Assembly: GCA_037137375.1 (NCBI GenBank)
Contig: JBAXKJ010000002.1
Coordinates: 124,001 to 188,000 of the forward strand
Direction: 5' to 3'
Source: CAINVV01 sp037137375
GTDB lineage: Bacteria; Bacteroidota; Bacteroidia; Bacteroidales; Prolixibacteraceae
Length of the DNA: 64,000 bases
How positions within the stretch are numbered: the first letter of the stretch is position 1; every line of letters begins with the position of its first letter. The translations under genes and the position numbers were made by a program. Below are positions 51,546-60,620 of the stretch, piece after piece. Below the pieces are notes generated by a model. It was not told the origin of the DNA, searched no databases, and saw nothing but the letters and a program-made list of their open reading frames with translations.

Positions 51546-53312
51546 ATGAGTAAAATAAAATATACTTTTCTTATAATAGCGGTTCTTTTTCTTATTCTGA
51601 CTTCCTGTAAGGCGCCTCAGCAGGCGATCATCAGGGCAGTACCGGAAGAAGAGAGTAAGAGTCTTTCTTTACTGACTGACGACCAGAAGCAGCAGTTTCA
51701 ATATTTGTTTATTGAGGGAATTAAGCAAAGAACAATTGGCAATGTCGAAGAAGCGATCAAGATTTTTTCAAGATGCCTTGAAATTGATCCGTCTTCATCT
51801 ACTTCCCTGTACGAGATTGCTAACATTCATCTCGTCAGAGGCGACTTTCAGAGTTCTATGCTGATGCTGGAGAAGGCCGTTTCACTCCAGCCCAAGAATC
51901 AATATTACCAGATTTTGCTTGCCAAGATTTATCAGCAAAACAAGCTTTATGAAAAGGCAGCCGATACGTTTTCCGTATTAACAGAGCTGGTACCAGACAA
52001 TACTGATTACCCTATTTTTCGCGCAGAGATGTTGAATATGGCAGGAAAGCAGGAGGAGGCTCTTGCTTGCTACAATGAACTTGAAAAAAAATGGGGCGTA
52101 ATTGAACCAATTGCACTGGGAAAGCAGTCCATCTTTATCAAGATGGGCAAGAAAAAGGAAGCCTACCAGGAGATTCAAAATCTTATCGGCAAATTTCAGA
52201 ATGAATCAAAATACTATGGTTTGATTGCTGATATGTATTTGGCTGACAGTGTGATGGATAAATCTTTGGAGAATTATAACAAAGTCTTGCAGTTGAAACC
52301 AGATGATGGATTTGTGCAGTTCTCGCTTTGCAATTATTATCAGGTTGCCAAAGATTATGCGAAAGCATACGATCATTTGAAGGCCGGTTTCGAGAATTCA
52401 TCCCTGGAAATCGAAACAAAGGTTCAAATGTATATGTTGCACCTGCAAGCTGCTGATCATAAATTGACAGATGATCAACAGCTGGAGTTAATAAATATTT
52501 TAATCGATAAGCATATTGATGACGAGCGACCGAGAGCGCTTCTTGCGGAGTATTATCTTAGCAAGAAGTTACCCAAGGAGGCACGTGAGCAACTTCGGTT
52601 GGTCGTTGAAATTAACAAGGGTAATTATGCTTATTGGGAGCGTTTGTTATATATTGACAACGATTTACTGGATTGGAAATCTCTCAGTGATGACAGTAAT
52701 CGGGCAATAAAGTATTTTCCGGAGCAACCTGTTTTATATATATTGGATGCTGTTGCCATGATTCAGCAAGGTAACTATAAAGATGTTTTTGCTGTTCTGG
52801 ATTCTGCAGAGACGTATGCCACCACTAATAACCAGCTGCTTTCACAGGTATATACCTACCGGGCAGAAGCGTATTATAAGCAGAAGGATTTTGATAAGGC
52901 CTTCAGCTGGTTTGACAAGGTGGTTGAAATAGATCCTCAGAATTACCTGGCCATGAATAATTATGCCTATTATCTTTCGCTAAAATCAGTTAAATTGGAT
53001 GTTGCAGAGAGGCTCAGCAATCTGGTTATCAAGAATAATCCTGACAATTCCACTTATCTTGATACCTATGCCTGGGTTTTATTCAAGAAGAAGGACTACC
53101 AGCTGGCCAAGTTCTATATGGAATCAGCACTTTCGAGTAGTACGGAAGAAAATCCCGTGCTTGTTGAGCATTACGGAGATATTCTGTTCTTTTTGAATCA
53201 GAAAGAAAAGGCAATTCAACAATGGGAAAAATCACTGAAGATGGGTAACAAATCAAAGGTTTTGCCTGTTAAAATAAAGAAAGTAATTTTTATAGAATCT
53301 GTTGAAGAGTAG
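51546..53312 (+). CDS. Tetratricopeptide repeat lipoprotein
   Basis: A 588-residue exported protein. The signal peptide TFLIIAVLFLILTSC has a lipobox cysteine near residue 20, and the mature part is nearly all TPR helices, for example GNVEEAIKIFSRCLEIDPSS, KDFDKAFSWFDKVVEIDPQN and KKDYQLAKFYMESALSSS. The frame can be read back to 51447 inside dut, but the ATG at 51546 gives the signal peptide. It is probably tethered to the outer membrane on the periplasmic side and acts as a protein scaffold. Its neighbours DUF4292 and EnvC-like suggest an envelope assembly role. Confidence 0.88.
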   Translation: MSKIKYTFLIIAVLFLILTSCKAPQQAIIRAVPEEESKSLSLLTDDQKQQFQYLFIEGIKQRTIGNVEEAIKIFSRCLEIDPSSSTSLYEIANIHLVRGDFQSSMLMLEKAVSLQPKNQYYQILLAKIYQQNKLYEKAADTFSVLTELVPDNTDYPIFRAEMLNMAGKQEEALACYNELEKKWGVIEPIALGKQSIFIKMGKKKEAYQEIQNLIGKFQNESKYYGLIADMYLADSVMDKSLENYNKVLQLKPDDGFVQFSLCNYYQVAKDYAKAYDHLKAGFENSSLEIETKVQMYMLHLQAADHKLTDDQQLELINILIDKHIDDERPRALLAEYYLSKKLPKEAREQLRLVVEINKGNYAYWERLLYIDNDLLDWKSLSDDSNRAIKYFPEQPVLYILDAVAMIQQGNYKDVFAVLDSAETYATTNNQLLSQVYTYRAEAYYKQKDFDKAFSWFDKVVEIDPQNYLAMNNYAYYLSLKSVKLDVAERLSNLVIKNNPDNSTYLDTYAWVLFKKKDYQLAKFYMESALSSSTEENPVLVEHYGDILFFLNQKEKAIQQWEKSLKMGNKSKVLPVKIKKVIFIESVEE

Positions 53313-53313
53313 A

Positions 53314-54189
53314 ATGATGAGTCGTAATATATTAAATATCAGTCTTTTTAGTTTGCTTCTATTACTTTCCACAGGGTGTAAGCATTTAGAGAAGGTCGTA
53401 ATTGAAAGAAAATTGAAACCGGTTAGCGTCAGGCGTGTTGTCAGATTGGTCGGTGAAAATGAACTTAAGTACAACACCCTGTCGGTAAAGAAAGTCCATC
53501 TCAGCATAAATAATGATGGAGATATACATTCAGTCACGGGACTGTACAGAATAAAGAAGGACAGCATTATACAAGTTAAGGCACAGAAACTTGTCCCACT
53601 CGGCGGTCTTGAAATTGATAGGGATTCCTTCCGGGTTGTTAAGCATATTGGCAGTGCCTTTATCTTAGGTACTATACAGAATATCAATGATTTGGCTGGA
53701 ACAGACATTGATTTTCAGACGATTCAGGCTATTTTAAGTAATCATATCCAATCCATTAAGCAGGATCAGAAGGACAATCCGTTCAGAGATTATACGATTG
53801 CCATCGAGAAAAACATGTATAAAATTTCTTCCATCAGGGAGAGAAAGTTCAGGAAATATTCGAATAATGAAAACAGGTTTGAGCGGTTCAAGCAAAGAAA
53901 TGAAGAGGAGCACCTGGTCAAGCATGATATCTTCATAGATCCTGATATTTTTGTGGTCAGAAGGATCGTTTTCAATGATTTGAACACTGGTATCTCAGTA
54001 ACAATTGAGTTTTCTGATTTCAAGGAATTAGGAATTAAGTGGTTTCCGGGTACGATACACGTATCTGTTTCCGGAAAGAAAAAGTTGGAAGTAAAGGTTG
54101 AATTGTCCAAAGTTTCCATTGACGATGAAACAGATTTTAGCTTTAACATTCCGTCGACGTATAAACGGGAGGATTTGCCCAAACATTGA
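53314..54189 (+). CDS. DUF4292 lipoprotein
   Basis: A 291-residue lipoprotein with a signal peptide ending at LLLLLSTGC (lipobox) near residue 22. The mature part is beta-rich with alternating strands and few helices (ALNIFSRNI is absent; typical strands are VSIDDETDFSFNIPSTY and GISVTIEFSDFKELGIKWFP). The DUF4292 family is widespread in Bacteroidota and uncharacterised. The fold may resemble LolA/LolB-like lipoprotein carriers, but that is inference. A TTG at 53302 extends the frame, and the ATG at 53314 is preferred. The preceding TPR gene ends 1 base before it. Confidence 0.8.
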   Translation: MMSRNILNISLFSLLLLLSTGCKHLEKVVIERKLKPVSVRRVVRLVGENELKYNTLSVKKVHLSINNDGDIHSVTGLYRIKKDSIIQVKAQKLVPLGGLEIDRDSFRVVKHIGSAFILGTIQNINDLAGTDIDFQTIQAILSNHIQSIKQDQKDNPFRDYTIAIEKNMYKISSIRERKFRKYSNNENRFERFKQRNEEEHLVKHDIFIDPDIFVVRRIVFNDLNTGISVTIEFSDFKELGIKWFPGTIHVSVSGKKKLEVKVELSKVSIDDETDFSFNIPSTYKREDLPKH

Positions 54190-54218
54190 ACCTTGAGTAA
54201 AAGAAATATGAAATAAGC

Positions 54219-55430
54219 ATGCGAGCTGGCATAGAAAAAATAGTTTTATTGTTTCTGTTATTCCTTTTGGCTTTTGGGTCTTTTGGGCAATCTATCAATG
54301 AGTTAAAAAAGGAAAAGGAAAAGACCAGTCAGGAGATTGAGTACATCAATCATTTGTTAAAGGAGACTAATCAGAATGCCAAAACATCCATCAACAGGCT
54401 TACGGTTCTAGAGAAGAAGATACATCTGCAGGAAAGTCTGATTTCCAATATCAATAATGAGTTAGGCTACCTTGATTCGACTATTGCGAGAAGCAATCAG
54501 AATATTGATTCACTAAGTGCAGATCTTCAGGTAATTAAAGACCGTTATGCTGGAATGATCAGGTATGCCAGGAGAAATCAGAATCAAAACAACCAATTGA
54601 TATTTTTGCTTTCGGCCGAAAATTTCAATCAGGCATATAAGCGTTTTTCCTATCTGAAGCAGTATGCGGATTATCGCCAGACTCAGGTTAAGGAGATATC
54701 TGTTTTAAAGGAAAGATTGGCTGCCCTGGTGGTAGATTTAAATAAACGAAAGTCAGACAAAGAGCATTTGCTTACTTCGAAGATTAGTCAGTCTGATTTA
54801 TATGCCAGGCAGAAAGCAGAACAAAAAGAGTACTACGCCGACTTGCAGAAAAAGGAAAAGGATTTAAGAAAGAAGCTGGAGAATCAGCAGAAGATTGCAC
54901 AGATGCTGGAGCAGGAGATCGAGAAGAGTATCGCTGAAGAGGCCAGAAAAGTTACCACCAAGACCTCAAAGGTACCCGGAGCTAAACCCTCTCCTGAAGT
55001 CACGAAACTTTCTGATGATTTTGCCATGAACAAGGGAAAATTACCGTGGCCGCTTCAGAAGGGATTGATTACCGATCATTTTGGGGAGCATCCCGATTTG
55101 GTGTTGAAGCATGTTATTAAGCGGAATTCAGGAATAGATATTACTACCCAATCAGGCGCCCGGGCTAGGGCGGTTTTCAAGGGTGAAGTATCTAAAGTAC
55201 TAGCTATACCTGGTGGTAATTGGGCTGTGATCTTGAGGCATGGAAGCTACTTATCGGTATATTCTAATCTTGCCAGTGTCTCCGTTCAGGCCGGACAAAA
55301 GGTGGATACCAGGCAGGAAATTGGAACCATTTTTACTGACAAGGAAGACGATAACAAGACTGTCCTGAAGTTTCAGCTCAGGCATGAATACAATAAACTG
55401 GATCCGGAACAGTGGATAGGGAATCTGTAA
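54219..55430 (+). CDS. EnvC-like murein hydrolase activator (degenerate M23/LytM domain)
   Basis: A 403-residue periplasmic protein with a signal peptide (LLFLLFLLAFGSFGQS), a long coiled coil (about residues 25-245) and a C-terminal LytM/M23 domain (about 285-400). The metal ligands of active M23 peptidases are missing: the first motif HxGxD reads NSGID near residue 305, and the HxH region reads YSNL near residue 349. Such degenerate LytM proteins activate cell-wall amidases (E. coli EnvC, recruited by FtsEX). It therefore likely acts in daughter-cell separation, and ftsX is at 33533. The convergent Crp/Fnr gene starts 3 bases after its stop. Confidence 0.87.
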   Translation: MRAGIEKIVLLFLLFLLAFGSFGQSINELKKEKEKTSQEIEYINHLLKETNQNAKTSINRLTVLEKKIHLQESLISNINNELGYLDSTIARSNQNIDSLSADLQVIKDRYAGMIRYARRNQNQNNQLIFLLSAENFNQAYKRFSYLKQYADYRQTQVKEISVLKERLAALVVDLNKRKSDKEHLLTSKISQSDLYARQKAEQKEYYADLQKKEKDLRKKLENQQKIAQMLEQEIEKSIAEEARKVTTKTSKVPGAKPSPEVTKLSDDFAMNKGKLPWPLQKGLITDHFGEHPDLVLKHVIKRNSGIDITTQSGARARAVFKGEVSKVLAIPGGNWAVILRHGSYLSVYSNLASVSVQAGQKVDTRQEIGTIFTDKEDDNKTVLKFQLRHEYNKLDPEQWIGNL

Positions 55431-55433
55431 CTA

Positions 55434-56138
55434 TCAGTATTTGGCAAGGTTAGCCACTTTTGTTAAGGCCTGAATATTGATAATTCTGATTTTACGACCC
55501 TGAAGATCAATGAGTTTGTCTTGTTTAAATTCAGAAAGGAGTCGTATGATCGATTCGGTTGCTGTTCCTACCATGTTAGCGAGTTCTTCCCGCGTAAGTG
55601 AAATCTGAAGTGTTTTTTCGGCATCGAGTTCAAATTCCTGTTTTAGTAGTAGGAGAACTTCAGCGAGCCTTTCCCTAACAGTTTTTTGGGCTATATCCGT
55701 GATGTAATCGTTGGCCTCTTTTAGCTCCGCACAGACAATTTTCAGCATTGCCAGGGAGAATTTCCAGTTACGCTCGATCAGGCTGAGCAAGGTTTTATAT
55801 GGGATATGGCACAGGGAAGATTCTTCGATGGTTTTGGCTGAAGTACAGGCAGATTCCTGGCTTAAGAGTGACCGGTAGGCGATGATATCACCTTTCTTTG
55901 CGAAACGTATGATCTGTTCCTTCCCGTCAATGCCGGTCTTGTATATCTTGACAATTCCCCTGGTAATACAGTAAAAACCGGTCAGGCGGCTTCCTTCTTT
56001 ATACAGAACGACCCCCTTCTTGTAAGTCGAGCAAATTTTTTCGTTATTCAGACTTTTCATCTCATCTTCAGTCAGAGACTGGAAAAACCGGAAACCCGCT
56101 AAGCTGACATCTTCCGTTAAGTAATTGGTGTTCTTCAT
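55434..56138 (-). CDS. Crp/Fnr family transcriptional regulator
   Basis: A 234-residue regulator with an N-terminal cyclic-nucleotide-binding-like beta barrel (KKGVVLYKEGSRLTGFYCIT) and a C-terminal winged helix-turn-helix (SLTREELANMVGTATESIIR near residues 178-197). The four-cysteine Fe-S motif of Fnr is absent, so the signal is unknown. The frame extends to an ATG at 56220-56222, but an exact TATATTTG promoter box on the minus strand at 56173-56180 lies between the two starts. The ATG at 56136-56138 is therefore the likely one and also gives the family length. It is divergent from yceI. Confidence 0.9.
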   Translation of the reverse strand: MKNTNYLTEDVSLAGFRFFQSLTEDEMKSLNNEKICSTYKKGVVLYKEGSRLTGFYCITRGIVKIYKTGIDGKEQIIRFAKKGDIIAYRSLLSQESACTSAKTIEESSLCHIPYKTLLSLIERNWKFSLAMLKIVCAELKEANDYITDIAQKTVRERLAEVLLLLKQEFELDAEKTLQISLTREELANMVGTATESIIRLLSEFKQDKLIDLQGRKIRIINIQALTKVANLAKY

Positions 56139-56172
56139 TCTACAAAATAAAGTTGAGCTTAAAATTATGCAG

Positions 56173-56180
56173 CAAATATA
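56173..56180 (-). promoter_or_regulatory. Bacteroidota-type promoter -7 box for the Crp/Fnr gene
   Basis: The minus strand reads TATATTTG (exact TAnnTTTG) 35 bases before the ATG at 56138. It decides the start against the upstream ATG at 56222. Confidence 0.55.
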
Positions 56181-56268
56181 CAATTTAAGTATGGATCTAC
56201 CTATTGACCTATTTTGAAACATAAAAGTGACTGGATCGTAAAATTGGGCAAAAACAAATTATTAACAG

Positions 56269-56901
56269 ATGAATGATTATTTAAGTAAAGAGAGAAGAAT
56301 TACGATTAAATCGGGAATGATTTCCAGGGTATTGTTAGGATCAGCCTTGGTAATGTTAAGTTTGGCCGGATTTTCGAAAGAGTTAAAGGTTGATGCAAAA
56401 GCCAGTACAATTGAATGGGAAGCAAAAAAAGTTACCGGACAACATAATGGTACGATTTCATTCGGGTCCAGTACACTGAAGGTTGAAAAGAAAAAAATTA
56501 TTGGCGGGACCTTGTCTGTCGACATGACAACTATTGCCAATACAGATTTAGGCACCAGTCCGATGAACGCCAAATTGATTAGCCACCTGAAATCTGATGA
56601 TTTCTTTGGTGTGGAGAAGTTTCCTCTGTCAACTTTAGAGGTAAAGAAAGTCGACGCGAAGTCCGGAAATGTTTATCATTTTACTGCGGACCTTACCATC
56701 AAGGGGATTACTAACCCGATAGAATTTGATGCAGAAGTCGTGGATGCTTCCGGTCAGCTGACTGCGACCGGAACGATGACAATTAACCGTGCAAAATTCA
56801 ATATTAAGTACGGTTCAGGCAGCTTCTTCGAAGGGCTGGGAGATAAGTTGATCTATGATGATTTTACACTAAAATTCAAGCTGGTAGCTATTAACAACTA
56901 G
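56269..56901 (+). CDS. YceI family periplasmic protein
   Basis: A 210-residue exported protein. A signal peptide (MISRVLLGSALVMLSLAGFS, residues 17-36) is followed by the YceI lipocalin-like barrel: STIEWEAKKVTGQHNGTISF, KLISHLKSDDFFGVEKFPLS, LTIKGITNPIEFDAEVVD and NRAKFNIKYGSGSFFEGLGD. YceI proteins bind isoprenoid or other lipids in the periplasm. The first ATG (56269) puts 16 residues before the signal peptide. The ATG at 56317 may be the true start. The gene is divergent from the Crp/Fnr regulator, which may control it. Confidence 0.9.
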   Translation: MNDYLSKERRITIKSGMISRVLLGSALVMLSLAGFSKELKVDAKASTIEWEAKKVTGQHNGTISFGSSTLKVEKKKIIGGTLSVDMTTIANTDLGTSPMNAKLISHLKSDDFFGVEKFPLSTLEVKKVDAKSGNVYHFTADLTIKGITNPIEFDAEVVDASGQLTATGTMTINRAKFNIKYGSGSFFEGLGDKLIYDDFTLKFKLVAINN

Positions 56902-56922
56902 TAGTTTTCTGATTTTTGTGTG

Positions 56923-56953
56923 GGGATGAATCGAAAGGTTCATCCCTTTTTTT
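56923..56953 (+). terminator. Intrinsic terminator after yceI
   Basis: An 8-bp perfect stem GGGATGAA (56923-56930) / TTCATCCC (56939-56946) with an 8-base loop is followed by seven T residues (56947-56953). It overlaps the 3' end of the convergent metH by about 14 bases. Confidence 0.85.
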
Positions 56954-59900
56954 GCGGATCATAATTCAGGTTCGACGGGAGGTATTTCTCAATATAGGCT
57001 GTCGGGACGTTCTTTCTCTTTGCATAATCCTCTACCTGATCGGCGCCGATTTTTTCAACACCAAAGTACCGGGATTCCGGATGTGCGAAATACACTCCGC
57101 AGACTGATGCATTCGGATACATGGAGAAATTCTCTGTCAAAGAGATTCCTGAGCCTTCGCCGGCTTTCAGAAGATTGAAGATGGTCTCTTTTTCCGAATG
57201 TTCAGGGCATGCAGGATATCCTGGTGCCGGTCTTATCCCCTGATATTTTGAGGCTATCAGCTCTTCCGGAGTGAGGTTTTCGAATTTATTGTAACCCCAG
57301 ATTTCCTTCCTTAGGTCCTCGTGCAATTTCTCTGCAAAAGCCTCAGCCAGTCTGTCCGAAAGTGCCTCCAGCATGATCGCTTTATAATCGTTATTGTCCT
57401 CTTTATATTGCTTTACCAATTCGGATACACCGATCCCGGCTGTGACGGCAAAGGCGCCGCAATAATCTGCTATACCCGTTTCCTTTGGTGCAATGAAGTC
57501 GCTCAGACATAACTGAGCCGTTGCGCCTGGTTTTTTCTCCTGTTGCCGTAGCTGGTAAAATGTGCCTAATATCTCTGACCGGCTCTCGTCCGTGTAGAGT
57601 TCAACATCATCCATTACGGCATTTGCAGGCCATATTCCTATGATCCCATTGGCCCTGATCATTTTTTTCGAGATGATCTCATCCAGGAATTCATTGGCTT
57701 CCTGAAAAAGCTGAGTTGCAGCCTCCCCCTTATCCGGATCACTCAGAATGGCCGGATATTTGCCTTTGAATTCCCACACCAGGAAGAAGAATGTCCAGTC
57801 GATATATTTTCTAAGATCTTCAAGCGGATAATCATTGAAATGTTTTACACCAAGAAAATTGGGTTTCGAGATTGGGTATTTAACAAAATCAGGATTGAAT
57901 TTTCTGTTTCTCGCCTCCTGAAGCGTCCAGTATTCTTTTGGCTTTTTAGCACTGTGAACTCTCCTAAGCTCAGCGTATTCCTGTTTAGTAGCATTCAGAA
58001 AGTCGGGAGATCCAGTGAGAAGTTCTGCCACCACCTGCACAGACCTGGATGCATCTTTAACATAAAGCGTCGTATGGCTGTATTGAGGCGCAATTTTCAC
58101 GGCTGTATGGATCTTGGAGGTCGTAGCACCACCGATCAGCAAAGGCTTGTTCATGCCCCTCTTTTCCATCTCTTTTGCCACATGAACCATCTCCTCGAGA
58201 GAGGGGGTGATCAGTCCGCTTAATCCGATGATATCGACCTGTTCCTTCTCTGCAGTTTCGAGAATCTTTTCGCATGGGACCATGACGCCCAGGTCGATTA
58301 CCTCATAATTGTTGCAGGCCAGCACCACTCCAACGATATTCTTGCCGATATCGTGAACGTCGCCTTTTACAGTAGCCAGGAGAACTTTCTTGCGTACCGT
58401 CACTTTACCCGGCTGTAATTTCTTCTCCTCTTCGATGAAAGGCTGAAGCCAGGCAACGGCCTTTTTCATGACCCTGGCAGATTTGATTACCTGGGGCAGG
58501 AACATCTTCCCGGATCCGAATAGATCCCCGACCTTATTCATCCCGTCCATCAGGGGACCTTCGATGATATTTAACGGAGAGTCATAAAGCGGCATCAGAT
58601 CGCGGACATCCTCTTCAATGAAATCTGTAATGCCCTTTACCATAGCATGTTCTACTCTTTTGGCCAGCGATAATTCCCTCCAGACTTCTAATTTTTCCTG
58701 TTTCTCGTCTATGGATTTATTTTTCTCTGAATATTCCAACATGCGCTCTGTGGCATCCGGTCTTCTGTTAAGTACCAGGTCTTCCACCAGTTCCAGCAGT
58801 TCGGCAGGGATCTCATCGTAGATCTGAAGCATACCCGGATTGACGATTCCCATATCCAGTCCGGCGCGGATGCCATGGTAGAGGAAAACCGAATGAATGG
58901 CTTCCCGTATGTTGTTATTTCCCCTGAAGGAGAAGGAGACATTGGAAATACCTCCGCTTACTTTGGCATAATGCAGGTGCTTCTTGATCCAGGTGGTGGT
59001 CCTGAAGAAGTCGACAGCATAGTTATTATGCTCTTCAAGACCTGTTCCAATGGTCAGGATATTAGGGTCAAAAATGATGTCTTCGGCAGGAAATCCGACC
59101 TGGTCGACCAGGATATGGTAGGCCCTTTCGCAGATGGCGATTCTCTGCTGGTAAGTGGTCGCCTGTCCTTCTTCATCGAAGGCCATTACCACGACGGCGG
59201 CTCCGTAATCCCTGATTTTGCGGGCGTGTATTTTGAATTGCTCCTCCCCTTCTTTCAGGCTGATGGAGTTCACGACGCACTTGCCCTGGATGCATTGCAG
59301 TCCGGCTTCGATCACCTCCCATTTTGAAGAATCGATCATGATTGGTAACCTGGAAATATCCGGTTCCGACGCGATCAGGTTGAGAAACCTGACCATTTCC
59401 TTTTTCGCATCCAACATGGCATCATCCATGTTGACGTCGATGATCTGGGCTCCTCCCTCCACCATTTCGCGGGCTACCGAGAGGGCTTCATCGTATTTCC
59501 CATCCCGGATCAGCCGGGCAAATTTAATAGAACCGGCGACATTGCAGCGTTCACCGATATTGACAAAGTTGGATTGTTTGCCTACAGTTAGTGGTTCGAG
59601 TCCGCTAAGACGGGTAACTTTTTCGGGATGAGATTTGCGGTGTGGCTTTGATTTTGCCGCCAGTTTGGCCAGTTCACGAATGTGTTCGGGTGTGGTACCG
59701 CAGCATCCGCCGATGATGTTGACGGTCCGGCTGTGGGTGAATTCGGCTACCTGATGACGCATTTCCTCCGGAGATTCATCGTACTCTCCGAATTGGTTGG
59801 GCAATCCTGCATTGGGATGAACGCTGACGAAAAACGGGGCTTTCCTGCTAAGTTCTTCCAGGTATGGACGCATATCTTTTGCCCCGAAAGAGCAGTTGAG

Positions 59901-60620
59901 TCCGATGGTGAGCAGGTCGATGTGTGAGACGGAATTGAGGAAGGCTTCGATGGTTTGGCCGGAGAGGGTGCGACCACTCTTGTCGGTGATGGTTCCGGAG
60001 ATCATCACGGGAACTTTCGTACCTCTCTCCGCGAAAATTTCGTTGATAGCTACCAGGGCGACCTTGCAATTCAGGGTATCGAAAATCGTTTCGATCAGCA
60101 GGAGGTCTACGCCACCGTCGAGTAAGGCTCCGACCTGTTCGCGGTAAGAGACTTTCAATTCTTCAAAAGAGATGGAACGGAAGCCGGGATCGTTGACATC
60201 TGGCGACATGGAGCAGGTCTTGTTGGTAGGACCTACGGAACCTGCGACATACCTGGGTTTATCGGGTGTCGAAAATTTTTCGGCCGCGTTATGTGCTATT
60301 TTGGCTGCCTGAAGATTGATTTCCCTGACAAAATTCTGCATGCCATAGTCACTCTGCGATATGGACGTTGCGTTGAAAGTATTGGTCTCCAGGATGTCTG
60401 CTCCGGCTTCCAGGAAAGCCTCGTGAATTTCGCGGATGGCCTCTGGTTTGGTGATGCAAAGCAGGTCGTTATCACCTTTCAGGGAGGAAGGCCAGTTTTT
60501 GAACTGGTCACCACGAAAGTCTTCCTCTGAAAATTTGTAACGCTGGATCATTGTTCCCATTGCTCCGTCGAGGACGAGAACTTTTTCCTCCAGTACTTTG
60601 CGGATATCAGGTTTTATCAT
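56940..60620 (-). CDS. metH: Cobalamin-dependent methionine synthase
   Basis: MetH transfers a methyl group from methyl-THF to homocysteine via cobalamin. At 1226 residues it is full length with all four modules: the Hcy/zinc domain (LDGAMGTMIQRY; zinc cysteines in LNCSFGA and GGCCGTTPEHI near 311-321), the pterin domain (about 355-620, NIGERCNVAGSIKFARLI), the cobalamin cap and Rossmann domains (DVHDIGKNIVGVVLACNNYE near residue 753, GLSGLITPSLEEMVHVAKEM) and the SAM reactivation domain (about 910-1226, RPAPGYPACPEHSEK). Its ATG overlaps the stop of the upstream flavoprotein by 4 bases. The usual partner metF is absent here. No cobalamin riboswitch is recognisable upstream of the pair. Confidence 0.97.
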   Translation of the reverse strand: MIKPDIRKVLEEKVLVLDGAMGTMIQRYKFSEEDFRGDQFKNWPSSLKGDNDLLCITKPEAIREIHEAFLEAGADILETNTFNATSISQSDYGMQNFVREINLQAAKIAHNAAEKFSTPDKPRYVAGSVGPTNKTCSMSPDVNDPGFRSISFEELKVSYREQVGALLDGGVDLLLIETIFDTLNCKVALVAINEIFAERGTKVPVMISGTITDKSGRTLSGQTIEAFLNSVSHIDLLTIGLNCSFGAKDMRPYLEELSRKAPFFVSVHPNAGLPNQFGEYDESPEEMRHQVAEFTHSRTVNIIGGCCGTTPEHIRELAKLAAKSKPHRKSHPEKVTRLSGLEPLTVGKQSNFVNIGERCNVAGSIKFARLIRDGKYDEALSVAREMVEGGAQIIDVNMDDAMLDAKKEMVRFLNLIASEPDISRLPIMIDSSKWEVIEAGLQCIQGKCVVNSISLKEGEEQFKIHARKIRDYGAAVVVMAFDEEGQATTYQQRIAICERAYHILVDQVGFPAEDIIFDPNILTIGTGLEEHNNYAVDFFRTTTWIKKHLHYAKVSGGISNVSFSFRGNNNIREAIHSVFLYHGIRAGLDMGIVNPGMLQIYDEIPAELLELVEDLVLNRRPDATERMLEYSEKNKSIDEKQEKLEVWRELSLAKRVEHAMVKGITDFIEEDVRDLMPLYDSPLNIIEGPLMDGMNKVGDLFGSGKMFLPQVIKSARVMKKAVAWLQPFIEEEKKLQPGKVTVRKKVLLATVKGDVHDIGKNIVGVVLACNNYEVIDLGVMVPCEKILETAEKEQVDIIGLSGLITPSLEEMVHVAKEMEKRGMNKPLLIGGATTSKIHTAVKIAPQYSHTTLYVKDASRSVQVVAELLTGSPDFLNATKQEYAELRRVHSAKKPKEYWTLQEARNRKFNPDFVKYPISKPNFLGVKHFNDYPLEDLRKYIDWTFFFLVWEFKGKYPAILSDPDKGEAATQLFQEANEFLDEIISKKMIRANGIIGIWPANAVMDDVELYTDESRSEILGTFYQLRQQEKKPGATAQLCLSDFIAPKETGIADYCGAFAVTAGIGVSELVKQYKEDNNDYKAIMLEALSDRLAEAFAEKLHEDLRKEIWGYNKFENLTPEELIASKYQGIRPAPGYPACPEHSEKETIFNLLKAGEGSGISLTENFSMYPNASVCGVYFAHPESRYFGVEKIGADQVEDYAKRKNVPTAYIEKYLPSNLNYDPQKKG

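Noticed and set aside
52582..52587. CACGTG core inside the TPR gene considered as a parS site
   Set aside because: Flanks do not match the palindrome.
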